DNA of 64,000 bases from 40CM-2-70-7 sp035631315 (GCA_035631315.1 DASQIZ010000045.1:62001-126000); one strand, 5' to 3'. Numbered from the stretch's first letter, positions 24,388 to 33,634 are shown. Notes: generated from the letters alone by a model not told the origin. Translations and numbers: made by a program.

Positions 24388-27144
24388 CTACTTCGCCGCC
24401 AGCTGCCTCAGCACGTACTCGAGAATGCCGCCATGCCGGTAGTACTGCAGCTCCTGCGGCGTATCGATCCGCACGGTGACCGTGAACGACCTGGTGCCGC
24501 CGTTCCCCTTCGCGGTCACGGTGAGCGTCTTCCCCTTCGGGAAACCCTCCACCAGCACGTCCGTCACGCCGGCGAAATCGAAGGTCTCTTTTCCGGTGAG
24601 GCCGAGCGACTCGGTGGACTCGCCGGAGGCGAACTGCAGTGGGAGAATGCCCATCCCCACGAGGTTGGAGCGATGGATCCGCTCGTAACTCTGCGCGATC
24701 ACGACCTTCACACCCAGGAGCCGCGGGCCCTTGGCTGCCCAATCCCGTGACGATCCGGAGCCGTACTCCTTGCCGGCCAGCACCAGGAGAGGCGTCTTGT
24801 CCGCCTGGTACTTGAGGGACGCGTCGTAGATCGACATCGGCGCACCGTCGGGCAAGTGGACCGTGAACGGTCCCTCGGTCTCGGGCGCCAGCTTGTTCTT
24901 CAGTCGCACGTTCGCGAAGGTGCCGCGGACCATGACCTCGTGATTGCCACGGCGAGCGCCGTACGAATTGAAGTCCGCCGGCTGCACGCCGTGGGCGATG
25001 AGATACTGCCCCGCGGGACTCGTCTTCCGAATCGAGCCGGCAGGAGAGATGTGGTCGGTCGTGATGCTGTCCGCCAGGACAGCGAGGACCCGCGCGTTCT
25101 TGATGTCCGTGATGGGGCCGGGCCGAGGCGGCATCCCGTCGAAGTAGGGCGCCTGTCTGATGTAGGTCGAATCCTTCTCCCACACGAACCGTTCGCCCTC
25201 GGGCACCGGCAACCCCTGCCAGCGTGCGTCACCGGCGAACACTTCGCCATACTCCTTGTGGAACATCGACGACTGCACAGCCTGCCGTACCACGGCATCG
25301 ACTTCCTGGGCACTCGGCCAGATGTCTTTCAGGAAGACCGGCTTCCCGTCTTTGCCGTTACCGAGGGAATCCTTCACGAAGTCGAAGTCGATCCGGCCGG
25401 CCAGTGCGAACGCCACGACGAGCGGCGGCGACGCGAGATAGTTGGCCCGGACCTCCTGCTGAATCCGTCCTTCGAAATTCCGGTTTCCCGAGAGCACGGC
25501 GCAGGTCACCAGCTCACCTTCCGTGATCGCCGCCGTGACCTCTTCCGGCAGGGGACCCGAATTCCCGATGCAGGTGGTGCAGCCATAGCCCACGAGGTTG
25601 AAGCGCAGCCTGTCGAGGAAGGGCGTGAGCCCCGCCTGGCCGAGGTAGTCGGTGACGACTTTGGAGCCTGGGGCGAGACTGGTCTTCACCCACGCCTTCG
25701 TCATCAGGCCCTTTTCGACGGCCTTCTTGGCGAGCAGGCCCGCCGCCACCATCACCGACGGATTCGACGTGTTGGTGCAGCTCGTGATGGCCGCGATGAC
25801 CACCGATCCATGACGCAGCTGGCAGGCCTCGCCGTTGATCGTGAGGTCCACGTGCGTTTTCCGCGCGGGGGGAGTGGCGACGGCAGTTCCGCCGCCTTCA
25901 CCCTCCCAGCGGGTGGCCGGAGCTGGCGGCGTGCCGGGCTTTTCGAGCGAGGGCAGGGCGGCCGCGAAGCCCTTCGCCACGGCATGCAGCGCCACCCGAT
26001 CCTGCGGCCGGCGCGGCCCCGCCAGACTCGGCTCCACGGTCGCGAGGTCGAGTGACAGCGTGTCGGAGAACACCGGCTCGGGAGAGCTCGGCGTCAGGAA
26101 GAGGCCCTGCTCTTTCGTGTAGGCCTCCACCAGCGCCACCTGGTCCTTCGACCGCCCCGTGAACTCGAGGTACTTGAGGGTCTCGGCGTCCACCGGGAAG
26201 ATGCCGCACGTCGCCCCATACTCCGGCGCCATGTTGCCGATCGTGGCGCGGTCCGCGAGCGGGAGATTCGCGACGCCGGGTCCGTAGAACTCCACGAATT
26301 TCCCGACGACGCCCTTCTTCCGGAGCATCTCGGTGACCGTGAGGACCAGGTCGGTAGCGGTCGTGCCCTCGCGCAGCCTTCCGGCCAGCCGGAAGCCCAC
26401 CACCTGCGGAATCAGCATCGAGATCGGCTGGCCCAGCATCGCGGCCTCAGCCTCGATGCCGCCGACGCCCCATCCCAGGACGCCGAGGCCATTGATCATG
26501 GTGGTGTGGGAGTCCGTGCCGACCACCGTGTCCGGATAAGCGAGGGGCTCGTTGCCCTCGCCGGTGAAGACCACGCGCGCCAGGTATTCGAGGTTCACCT
26601 GGTGCACGATGCCGGTGTCCGGGGGCACCACGCGGAATCCCCGGAATGTCTTCTGGGCCCACCGGAGCAAGGCGTACCGCTCGCGGTTCCGCTGGAACTC
26701 GAGATCGGCGTTCGCCTGAAACGCGGTGGGCGTCCCGTATTGATCGACGATCACCGAGTGGTCGATCACCAGCTCGGCGGGGAGCAGCGGGTTGATTTTC
26801 CTGGGGTCGCCACCCATCCGCGACATGGCGTCGCGCATCGCGGCGAGGTCAACCACCGCGGGGACACCGGTGAAGTCCTGGAGCAGCACCCGCGCGGGCA
26901 TGAACGCGATTTCTTCGTCCGGTGTCGCCTTGGGATCCCACTTCGACAGCTTCTCGATGTCCTGAGACCGGACGGTCCGGCCATCTTCCAATCGGAGCAG
27001 GTTCTCGAGGAGGATCTTGAGCGAGTAGGGGAGCCGGGCGACCGGCAGGCCCTTCTTCTCCAGAGCCTCGAGCTTGTGAATGGTGAAACGCTTTCCACCC
27101 ACCGAGAGTGTGGTGCGGCTTCCGAAGGAATTCGTCTGGCTCAT
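24388..27144 (-). CDS. acnA: Aconitate hydratase A
   Basis: The 918-residue enzyme is full length for AcnA. The [4Fe-4S] cysteines are C456 (ITSCTNTSNPS), C522 and C525 (GYGCTTCIGNSGPLPEE). The N-terminal signature LPYSLKILLENLLR, substrate-binding GTDSHTTMINGLGVLGWGVGG, and the swivel domain (EYGSGSSRDWAAKGP, AQSYERIHRSNLVGMGILPLQF) are intact. It interconverts citrate and isocitrate in the TCA cycle. An Ala/Pro/Gly-rich insert at about 400-430 is a linker. The upstream small gene overlaps its ATG (ATGA). Confidence 0.97.
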   Translation of the reverse strand: MSQTNSFGSRTTLSVGGKRFTIHKLEALEKKGLPVARLPYSLKILLENLLRLEDGRTVRSQDIEKLSKWDPKATPDEEIAFMPARVLLQDFTGVPAVVDLAAMRDAMSRMGGDPRKINPLLPAELVIDHSVIVDQYGTPTAFQANADLEFQRNRERYALLRWAQKTFRGFRVVPPDTGIVHQVNLEYLARVVFTGEGNEPLAYPDTVVGTDSHTTMINGLGVLGWGVGGIEAEAAMLGQPISMLIPQVVGFRLAGRLREGTTATDLVLTVTEMLRKKGVVGKFVEFYGPGVANLPLADRATIGNMAPEYGATCGIFPVDAETLKYLEFTGRSKDQVALVEAYTKEQGLFLTPSSPEPVFSDTLSLDLATVEPSLAGPRRPQDRVALHAVAKGFAAALPSLEKPGTPPAPATRWEGEGGGTAVATPPARKTHVDLTINGEACQLRHGSVVIAAITSCTNTSNPSVMVAAGLLAKKAVEKGLMTKAWVKTSLAPGSKVVTDYLGQAGLTPFLDRLRFNLVGYGCTTCIGNSGPLPEEVTAAITEGELVTCAVLSGNRNFEGRIQQEVRANYLASPPLVVAFALAGRIDFDFVKDSLGNGKDGKPVFLKDIWPSAQEVDAVVRQAVQSSMFHKEYGEVFAGDARWQGLPVPEGERFVWEKDSTYIRQAPYFDGMPPRPGPITDIKNARVLAVLADSITTDHISPAGSIRKTSPAGQYLIAHGVQPADFNSYGARRGNHEVMVRGTFANVRLKNKLAPETEGPFTVHLPDGAPMSIYDASLKYQADKTPLLVLAGKEYGSGSSRDWAAKGPRLLGVKVVIAQSYERIHRSNLVGMGILPLQFASGESTESLGLTGKETFDFAGVTDVLVEGFPKGKTLTVTAKGNGGTRSFTVTVRIDTPQELQYYRHGGILEYVLRQLAAK

Positions 27145-27512
27145 TCGACCGTCCGTACGCTGTCCACGTAATACTCCGTGAGTCCGAAGCAGCTGGTGGG
27201 AACGCCTTTATGCTGTTCGTAGTGCAGTGCGACCCGTTTGCCGAGGGTGCTGTTGACCAGATTGGCGATCGAGTCGTTCCTGACCGTGAAGTAGAACTTC
27301 TCCGGCGTGGAGCCGGGCACTGCCACCATCGACAACTCCCCCTCCCAGGTCTTACAGAGCCACCCTTGCTTCGAGAACTTCTGCACATACCCCGCTCGAG
27401 ACCCGCTGGAGTACGTCCAGGTGACCGACGACCATGTGAAAAAAGCGAAGAGGAGTATCGGGAGCGCAACGACCGCGGCGATGATGAACTTTGCCTTGCG
27501 GGAGAGGGTCAT
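27141..27512 (-). CDS. Small membrane-anchored protein, unknown function
   Basis: 123 residues with one N-terminal membrane helix (AKFIIAAVVALPILLFAFFTW) and an extracytoplasmic domain containing SGSRAGYVQKFSKQGWLCKTWEGELSMV, then YFTVRNDSI and KGVPTSCFGLTEYYVDSV. This WSSGxRxGxxxKxSxKGxxCKTWEGEL pattern recurs in conserved hypothetical proteins of several phyla. Two Cys may pair. Its stop overlaps the acnA start, so they form an operon, but no functional tie is known to me. Confidence 0.65.
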   Translation of the reverse strand: MTLSRKAKFIIAAVVALPILLFAFFTWSSVTWTYSSGSRAGYVQKFSKQGWLCKTWEGELSMVAVPGSTPEKFYFTVRNDSIANLVNSTLGKRVALHYEQHKGVPTSCFGLTEYYVDSVRTVE

Positions 27513-27516
27513 TGGG

Positions 27517-28017
27517 TCAATCTACCTCGTACGTTTCGGTGCGATAAGGCACGAACCCGCGCGCCTTGTAGTTCGGCACCGCATTGGGGTGATCGAGCGT
27601 GCAGGTGTGTAACCAGACGCGCTTTGGCGTCATGGCCCACGCGTCGCGTACCGCGCAGGAAAGCAGGTGCTTCCCGAAGCCGCGCCCGAACTCGGCTGGC
27701 ACGATGCCGAAGTATGCGACTTCCACGGAGTGTTCTTCCGGCACCTGACGCAGTTCGTACCATCCCGCCAGCGATGTTCCGCGATCGGCGACGTACAGAG
27801 TGATCTCCGGCTGCGCGAGATGAGCCTGGATCTCGCGGTCGGTCCAATCCCAGCGGTCACGCCAATGGTAGGCGGCGCCCACGGTGCGGTAGCATTCGCG
27901 ATACAGCTGTGGCGGGGGATTGGGCTTTCGGTCCAGCCGGACGTCAGGGAAGCTCCCGAAGGCGGGCTGGAAGGCCTGTGGAGCAGCGAGTTCGAGGTAC
28001 GTGCGGGTCACCAGCAT
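27517..28017 (-). CDS. GNAT family N-acetyltransferase
   Basis: 166 residues with the acetyl-CoA-binding motif A in VEVAYFGIVPAEFGRGFGKHLLSCAV (the RxxGxG/A-like loop is EFGRGFGK) and motif B LHTCTLDHPNAVPNYKARGF. The YHWRDRWDWTDREI segment is a substrate-side feature of a GNAT subgroup that I cannot name. Four bases separate it from the downstream small membrane gene. Substrate unknown. Confidence 0.8.
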   Translation of the reverse strand: MLVTRTYLELAAPQAFQPAFGSFPDVRLDRKPNPPPQLYRECYRTVGAAYHWRDRWDWTDREIQAHLAQPEITLYVADRGTSLAGWYELRQVPEEHSVEVAYFGIVPAEFGRGFGKHLLSCAVRDAWAMTPKRVWLHTCTLDHPNAVPNYKARGFVPYRTETYEVD

Positions 28018-28055
28018 CGTATGTATCTTACGCCGTCCTCCAACCCCACGTGTCC

Positions 28056-28436
28056 ATGAGCTTCGATCGCCATAGCGTCCCGTTGCCCCTCGCCCTTCAC
28101 CTGGCCAGCTACACGGTCGTGGGCCTTTTCTGCGGCTTTGCGGGCGGATTGAACCTGATCGACCCCGGCCACATCCTGGGCGGCGCCATCCCGCTCCTCA
28201 TCTGGTCCGGGTTCAGCATCGGCTACGTCTTCGGTATCCTCATGGGCCGGACGGAAGTCATCCCGCTGGGTTTCCTGGCGAGCCTGGCCTATCTGGTGGG
28301 TGGGTACGTCTTCTGGACCCGCGGCTTCTGGCGCTTCGGTGCCGACTGGCGGCTCGGCGCCCTGTGCCTGGGACTTGGCGCGATCGGCATATTCGCGCTG
28401 GGGATGTACCGGAAGCGGATTCCCGTTACACAGTAA
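28056..28436 (+). CDS. Small integral membrane protein, unknown
   Basis: 126 residues, almost entirely hydrophobic with about four membrane segments (VGLFCGFAGGLNLIDPG, AIPLLIWSGFSIGYVFGIL, PLGFLASLAYLVGGYVF, LGALCLGLGAIGIFALGMY). The ATG at 28056 begins a sensible N-terminus (MSFDRHSVPLPLALHLASYT). No family is recognised. It is divergent from the GNAT gene and convergent with the histidine kinase. Confidence 0.6.
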   Translation: MSFDRHSVPLPLALHLASYTVVGLFCGFAGGLNLIDPGHILGGAIPLLIWSGFSIGYVFGILMGRTEVIPLGFLASLAYLVGGYVFWTRGFWRFGADWRLGALCLGLGAIGIFALGMYRKRIPVTQ

Positions 28437-28492
28437 GGCCCGGAACCCGGGTTGCCCCCCCTAAAGGGTGGGAACGACGTCCGGAAGCATTC

Positions 28493-30427
28493 TTAGACGA
28501 CTCTATCTCCACTTTCCGGGGCAGCGGGCAGCTCGACGACAAAGCGCGCGCCCCCCAGATCCGATTCTTCCAGCCAGATCTTCCCGCCGACCTCGGCGAC
28601 CACACGCTGACAAATCGAGAGACCGAGCCCCGAGCCTTCGTCGGGGCCTTTGGTCGTGAAGAACGGATCGAAGATCCGGTGCCTGATGGCCGGAGGGACG
28701 CCTGGTCCCGAGTCGTCGACCGTCAGCCGCACCCACCCACCACGTTCCTGCGAGGTTACCCTCACCATCGCCGGTGACCGCGTGCCCCCGCGCGCCGAGT
28801 ACTCGGCGTTGGTCACGAGGTTGATGACGACCTGCTGGAGCTCCTGACCCAACCCGAGGACCACGGGAGAGTCGGGCTCGAGCACCGTCATCACTTCGAT
28901 GTTTTCCGCGCGGAGCACGCGCTGCCGGATCTCGGCGACGTCCTTGATCAGCTCGTTGATGTTCACGCGCACCGGCGTGGAATCGGCACGTCGGGCCAGC
29001 CGGAGCAGGGAGCGGACGATACGGGCGGCGCGGTCCACTTCGCGGACGATGGTCGACGCGGCAGCTCCGACTTCGGGATCCGAGCTGCCGCGGCCGAGGA
29101 GCTCCGCTTCCATCCGGATGGCCGCGAGCGGGTTGTTCACCTCGTGGGCCACGCCGCCGGCGATCTCGCCGACGGTCGCCAGCTTTTCGCGCGCGATCAG
29201 CTCGCGCTGGGTCCGCAGCTCATCGGTGCGGTCGTAGAGCGCGACCAGCAGGTGGGGCGATCCCAATCCGGTGAGGTTGGTGATGGTGCAGTCGCAGAGG
29301 CGGCGGTCGCCGCCCGGCTGGCTGACCACGACCCGCCCATTCCACGGCTCGCCGTCCTTCCGCCCCGCGAGGATGGAGTGGAGGGGCAGCTCACTCGTCG
29401 AGAGTCCCAGTCCATCGAGGTGCTTGCCGATGGCGGCCGAGTCCGAGGCGAGGCCGAAGACGGCGCGTCCCGCTTCGTTAAGCTGCTGCACCCGGCCAAG
29501 GGGATCGACGAGCGCGAGCGGGAGCGGGCTCGCATTGACCATGGCCCCGGCGCGGTTCGCGGCGGCGCGGGCGGCGGCGACGGCCTGCGAGAGCTCGAGC
29601 CCGCCGGCGATCTGCGCGGCGACGGCCGTGAAGTAGTGGAGATCGGTGATGGTAAACGGATGCGGATTCTTTTCGCCGTCCGCGCCACGGAAGCGGATGA
29701 CCCCGATGGCGCCGACCACGCCGCTCGAGGTATGCAGCGGCGCGATCAGGGCTGACCGCACGCGATCGGCATTCGTCCAGTCCGGTGGACTCGCATCCGG
29801 CTCCGCGGTCGCGTCGGTGGTGATCACGGCCTCGCCGGTGCGGACGACGCGACCGGTCGTGCTCTGCTCGAGGTTCAGGACGCGCCCCTCGAAGTCGTGC
29901 GCCATGCCGATGGCGGTGACCACGGTGACGGCGTCGGGCGCCGAGCGTCCCGGGGCTTCGCGGAGGGCGACGTAGCCTCCCTGGGCGTCGATCAGCGAGG
30001 TGACGCCCTGCATGGTGTAGCGGAGGAGCAGCTCGGTTTCGGGAGCCGCGAAGAGCCAGCGCGAGAGCTCGACGATGAACGTTCCCAGCCGCCGCTCGCG
30101 TTCGAGCGCGATCCGCTTTCCGACCATCACCGCCAGGTGGTTGGCGTTGATGAGGATGTTGTGGACCCCGGTCACGTCGGCGTCCGTGAGGGGACGGCCC
30201 GCGAAGGCTTCGACGCGGCGGCCATCGGCGTCGGTGATGGCGACGGAGGACGTTCCGGTGGTGAACGCTCCGGCGGTGATTTCCCCCGAGTCGTTCAGCC
30301 CGCGGTACGTGAGGCGCACGGGAGCCTTGAGCTCAGCCTCGAGAGACTGGGCAGTGGTCTTCCAGAACGCCGGAACCCCGTCAGCCCGTTCGGCGGCGGC
30401 CAGCAGGGTGGCGATGGGATCGCTCAC
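28493..30427 (-). CDS. Sensor histidine kinase with GAF and PAS domains
   Basis: About 644 residues from GTG 30427. A GAF domain covers about 95-270 (FIVELSRWLFAAPETELLLRYTMQGVTSLIDAQGGYVALRE), PAS about 290-400 (MVNASPLPLALVDPLGRVQQLNEAGRAVFGL), HisKA has the phospho-His in GEIAGGVAHEVNNPLAAIRME, and HATPase_c shows N-box ELQQVVINLVTNAEYS, G1 DDSGPGVPP and G2 GSGLGLSI. No membrane helix, so a cytoplasmic sensor. The frame continues upstream through 15-nt repeat units (FLDALFLDVLLLD) to an ATG at 30484; I prefer the GTG but neither start has a good RBS. No partner regulator is adjacent. Confidence 0.85.
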   Translation of the reverse strand: MSDPIATLLAAAERADGVPAFWKTTAQSLEAELKAPVRLTYRGLNDSGEITAGAFTTGTSSVAITDADGRRVEAFAGRPLTDADVTGVHNILINANHLAVMVGKRIALERERRLGTFIVELSRWLFAAPETELLLRYTMQGVTSLIDAQGGYVALREAPGRSAPDAVTVVTAIGMAHDFEGRVLNLEQSTTGRVVRTGEAVITTDATAEPDASPPDWTNADRVRSALIAPLHTSSGVVGAIGVIRFRGADGEKNPHPFTITDLHYFTAVAAQIAGGLELSQAVAAARAAANRAGAMVNASPLPLALVDPLGRVQQLNEAGRAVFGLASDSAAIGKHLDGLGLSTSELPLHSILAGRKDGEPWNGRVVVSQPGGDRRLCDCTITNLTGLGSPHLLVALYDRTDELRTQRELIAREKLATVGEIAGGVAHEVNNPLAAIRMEAELLGRGSSDPEVGAAASTIVREVDRAARIVRSLLRLARRADSTPVRVNINELIKDVAEIRQRVLRAENIEVMTVLEPDSPVVLGLGQELQQVVINLVTNAEYSARGGTRSPAMVRVTSQERGGWVRLTVDDSGPGVPPAIRHRIFDPFFTTKGPDEGSGLGLSICQRVVAEVGGKIWLEESDLGGARFVVELPAAPESGDRVV

Positions 30428-30439
30428 GCAACAAGGAAA

Positions 30440-30651
30440 ACCGTCGAGAAGCAAAACGTCAAGAAACAAGGCGTCAAGAAACACACCGTATGCGACCTGT
30501 GTGCCTCTCGACGCCTTGCCTCTCGACGCCTTGCCTCTCGACGCCTTGCCTCTCGACGCCTCGCCTCTCGACGCCTCGCCTCTCGACGCCTTGCCTCTCG
30601 ACGCCTTGCCTCTCGACGCCTTGTTTCTCGACGCCTTGCTTCTCGACGTCT
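30440..30651. mobile_element. Second 15-nt-repeat element, lacking a gene
   Basis: The left arm (30443-30487) has three units ending AAAAC, AAGGC and ACACC, the same order as at 7428-7472 (GTCAAGAAACA variants). After a 14-nt spacer the right arm (about 30502-30648) has ten inverse units, CTCGAC-ending. The pair can fold as a long hairpin. Ends are flush with genes: it ends 3 bases from the stop of the DUF1501 gene and begins 15 bases from the GTG of the histidine kinase. It looks like a deletion derivative, or the gene-less form, of the element at 7419-7980. Confidence 0.6.
30502..30648 (+). repeat. Right arm: ten tandem 15-nt units
   Basis: Ten copies at strict 15-nt spacing with pattern GCCTTGCCTCTCGAC; two have CTCGCC in place of TTGCC and the last two TTGTTT or TTGCTT. 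The unit length is a multiple of three and contains no stop codon in any of the six frames (CLSTP, ALPLD, LASRR; VEKQG, SRSKA, REARR). Confidence 0.96.
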
Positions 30652-31932
30652 CTAGGCTCTTATCGCTCCGATGTATCTGGCAGGATCGACCGTATACCCG
30701 GGGAAGACGGAACCGAGATCGCCGCTTCCAAGATGCCGTGTGAGGACCTCGGCGAAGAGATCACGGAAGTCGGTCGTGACGGCGACGTCCCTTCCTTCGT
30801 AGCGCTGCTCGGGTGCGAGGCCGGGCCATTTCCCGAGCACCTTGCCGCCGCTCACCGGGCCGCCGAGGGCGAACATCGCGGTCGCGTGGCCATGGTCGGT
30901 GCCGCTGTTGCCATTCTCGTGAATGGTGCGGCCGAACTCGGACATCGTGAGCACCACGATATTGCTCATTCGTTCGCGAAGGTCCGTGGCGAAGGCAGCG
31001 AGACCGTCGCCGAGCTCTTTGAGCCGCGCCGAGAGCTGGCCGTCGCTCGCGCCCTGGTTCACGTGCGTGTCCCAGCCGGTCGCGTCGGCGAAGGCGATCT
31101 GCAGACCGATGTCGGCTTTGATGAGCTGCGCGATCTCGAGCAGGGAGTGTCCGAGCCGGCCATTCGGATACACGGCGCCATGCTCGGGTTGGTACTGCGT
31201 GGGGTCCGCGGCTTTGAGCTGCCGGGCGGCTTCAAACCCCTCCTCTGACGACGAAGCGAGCAGCCCCGTCGCGGAGCCTTGATACAGGGCTTCGAATGCC
31301 CTGGTGACGCGGTCCCCCTGGGCGTTCTGCGGCACGCGAAGACCGAAGGTCTTGAGGTCGCCGATCGCGAGTGCCGGCGCCGAGCCGGACAGAATCCTGG
31401 GGAGCTCAGGGCCGAAGGCCACGGAGCGGAACGCGGTGCTCTGGTGCGCCTGGTCATGCTGGCAGTAGCGGTTCAGCCAGCCGTCCGCGGTGATCTTCAC
31501 CCCCGGCGTGCCCGATTCCATGTAGTCCTGGGCATCGAAATGGGAGCGGGTGGCGTCGGGTGAGCCGATTGCATGAATGGCGGCGAGGCTCTTGTTGTCC
31601 CACCAGGGCTTGAGGGCCGCAAGGGATGGGTGAAGACCGAAATACCCATCCAGATCGACGACGTCTTTCGCGGGCACTCCGATGCGGGGACGCTCCTGGT
31701 AATAGATCCCGTCCCCATGCGGGACGACCATGTTCAGGCCGTCGACGGCGCCGCGCTGGAACAGGCAGACGAGGACAGGACGGTTAGACGGTAAGACGGT
31801 AGGACGGCAAGACAAAGCGTAGGCGGCCCGGTCCATGAATAACGGATCAAGGCCCACGCTGAACAACGCGACTCCACCGGCCCTCACAAACCCTCGTCTC
31901 GTAATCGCCATCGTCATCTCCATTTCAAGCAC
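30652..31932 (-). CDS. DUF1501 family secreted protein (Tat substrate)
   Basis: Up to 426 residues. The N-terminus carries a twin-arginine signal (ITRRGFVRAGGVALFSVG), so export is probably folded through Tat. Core DUF1501 features: VLVCLFQRGAVDGLNMVVPHGD, RSHFDAQDYMESGTPG, GWDTHVNQG, VLTMSEFGRTIHENGNSGTDHGHATAMFALGG. The family has an alkaline-phosphatase-like fold and unknown substrate. It is the standard partner of DUF1800, encoded just upstream. An octamer repeat has expanded inside the region encoding SCRPTVLPSNRP near residue 45. Several in-frame Met codons (1, 4, 6, 8) leave the exact start open. Confidence 0.88.
   Translation of the reverse strand: MLEMEMTMAITRRGFVRAGGVALFSVGLDPLFMDRAAYALSCRPTVLPSNRPVLVCLFQRGAVDGLNMVVPHGDGIYYQERPRIGVPAKDVVDLDGYFGLHPSLAALKPWWDNKSLAAIHAIGSPDATRSHFDAQDYMESGTPGVKITADGWLNRYCQHDQAHQSTAFRSVAFGPELPRILSGSAPALAIGDLKTFGLRVPQNAQGDRVTRAFEALYQGSATGLLASSSEEGFEAARQLKAADPTQYQPEHGAVYPNGRLGHSLLEIAQLIKADIGLQIAFADATGWDTHVNQGASDGQLSARLKELGDGLAAFATDLRERMSNIVVLTMSEFGRTIHENGNSGTDHGHATAMFALGGPVSGGKVLGKWPGLAPEQRYEGRDVAVTTDFRDLFAEVLTRHLGSGDLGSVFPGYTVDPARYIGAIRA
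31779..31813. repeat. Octamer tandem repeat inside the DUF1501 gene
   Basis: Four copies of GACGGTAA-like octamers (31779-31810) plus a partial fifth. On the coding strand it reads CCGTCTTA-type repeats and encodes the stretch between the Tat signal and the conserved RPVLVCLF core. A related TACCGTCTTA stands alone in the DUF1501-DUF1800 gap near 31950. Confidence 0.8.
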
Positions 31933-31966
31933 GGACCGGCTTACCGATGTACCGTCTTAGCGTTTC

Positions 31967-33592
31967 TCACTGCTTTTGAAAATCCGGTCCCCCCAATGCC
32001 ATCCCGACCGCGAAATTCCGTGCGGCATTCGAGTCGGACACGTCCTTGATCTGATCGAGAATGACCTGCCGCGTATGCGGAGTCATCGCGCCGCCGAGGA
32101 GCTGGCGGTCGATGGTGCTCACCAGGGAGTCGTGGTTCGCCATCGGCGAGACGACGCGGTTGAGATCCACGATCGCACCTGGGAGTCTGCCGGCGGCGAG
32201 GCCCACCGCGATGTTCATCCGGTCGAGCAGGGCGCCGCTGTTCACCCATTCGTCCTGCGTCTCGTGATAGCCATCGGGAGCGACGTGCTGGTAGAGGGGC
32301 TCCCCAAGCCGCGCCACCACCTGCGCCAACCGGAACGTGGTATCAGGCTCGGCGCCCGACGCCCGCAGGGCACTGGCGACGAACTCGAGGGGCGTCTTCA
32401 CCTTCCCCGAAAGGTTCGACCGCGCCCAGAAATCAGGGCCGTGGAAGATGGCGGTGAGGACGGCACGGATGTCGCCATTCGTCTTCTTCCAGGCCATTAC
32501 GGCATCATCCACACAGCCATCGGGAGGGTCGTCCGCAACGAAGCGCTGGCAGAGCTCCCAGGAGATGTGGTGCATCGTCGCCGGGTTCATGGCGAGCATC
32601 TTCAGGAGCTTGATTCCCTCATCCCGCCCGTGCCCGCCCGGAAACCGGACGCCGAGGACGGTCTTCTCTCCGTAGTCGTGGGCCCAGTCGTTGAAGACGA
32701 ACTGCGGATCCTGTCGGGGCTTCTCGATGCTCCAGCCGGTGAAGATGCGGGCGGCGGCGATCACGTCGGCCTGCGTATACCCGCCGTCGACGCCCAGCGT
32801 GTGCAGCTCCATCAACTCACGGCCGTAGTTCTCGTTGATCCCCTTCGGCTGCCGGGCCACGGCGGAATCGAGCCGCATGGAGTTTCCCATTCCGTAGGAG
32901 CGCGCTCGGATCTCCGCACGCACCAGGTTCGGGGGGATCGATCCGGGAGCGACGCTCTGCCAGTTATCGAGGTAGAAGAGCATGGCAGGGCTTTCGGCGG
33001 TGGCGATCAGCAGATCAGCGAAGTTCCCGAGGACTCGGGGCCTGATCACGTGCTCGATGTAGTCGGGGAGCAGGGCCCGGTCGAGCCCTTTGCCTGCGAA
33101 GACGTTGAAGTGATTGGTCCAGAAATCGACCATCACTTCCTGCAGCTGACGCTGGGAGTACGCGGCGCGTACCACGGCCAGTTCGGGGAATTCTCCCGCA
33201 ATGCGCCGGAGCTTCGGCGGCTGGTCACCGGGCTGGTCGACGGACGCCGGATCCCGCTTGAGGCGCTCCTCGCGTGCCTTCCGCGCGTCTTCGAGCAGCC
33301 CGACGAGGTCGTAGGAGCTCTCGTGAAGGATCTGATAACCCTTCTCGATCTCCTTCAGCGAGTCGTCGTCGACGTGCCTGGGGTCCAGCTGCTGGTCGAT
33401 CCACTTCATCACGCCCATCTGCGCGACGCGAGTCACGTCACCTGGGCGTGGTCCGTAGGCGAGGCGATTGAGGGCGTGAAGCGCCGAGTCCCGCGGGGTG
33501 AGCGAGGGAGGGGCCTGGGCCATCTGGCCCCCCAGGAGCCGGGGGACCAGAAACAGGGCGGCGCACATCGAAGCGCGATGCATGGGACTCAT
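31967..33592 (-). CDS. DUF1800 family secreted protein
   Basis: 541 residues with a signal peptide (MCAALFLVPRLLGGQMAQA). Diagnostic DUF1800 blocks are ALHALNRLAYGPRPGDV, MVDFWTNHFNVFAGKG, NYGRELMELHTLGVDGGYTQADVIAAARIFTGW and FHGPDFW...KTPLEFVASALRASG. DUF1800 and DUF1501 nearly always occur as this tandem in environmental bacteria and are thought to act together outside the cytoplasm, but their activity is not established. The gap to DUF1501 is 34 bases, so they form an operon. Confidence 0.92.
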   Translation of the reverse strand: MSPMHRASMCAALFLVPRLLGGQMAQAPPSLTPRDSALHALNRLAYGPRPGDVTRVAQMGVMKWIDQQLDPRHVDDDSLKEIEKGYQILHESSYDLVGLLEDARKAREERLKRDPASVDQPGDQPPKLRRIAGEFPELAVVRAAYSQRQLQEVMVDFWTNHFNVFAGKGLDRALLPDYIEHVIRPRVLGNFADLLIATAESPAMLFYLDNWQSVAPGSIPPNLVRAEIRARSYGMGNSMRLDSAVARQPKGINENYGRELMELHTLGVDGGYTQADVIAAARIFTGWSIEKPRQDPQFVFNDWAHDYGEKTVLGVRFPGGHGRDEGIKLLKMLAMNPATMHHISWELCQRFVADDPPDGCVDDAVMAWKKTNGDIRAVLTAIFHGPDFWARSNLSGKVKTPLEFVASALRASGAEPDTTFRLAQVVARLGEPLYQHVAPDGYHETQDEWVNSGALLDRMNIAVGLAAGRLPGAIVDLNRVVSPMANHDSLVSTIDRQLLGGAMTPHTRQVILDQIKDVSDSNAARNFAVGMALGGPDFQKQ

Positions 33593-33634
33593 GAGACGGT
33601 ACTACCGGGTCCTCGTTAACTCAAACGGCTGTTT

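Noticed and set aside
30440..30651. CRISPR array
   Set aside because: Units are contiguous 15-mers with no spacers, arms are inverted to each other, and no cas gene is near.
32000..33619. 547-codon plus-strand frame over the DUF1800 gene
   Set aside because: Antisense shadow; the DUF1800 motifs on the minus strand are unambiguous.
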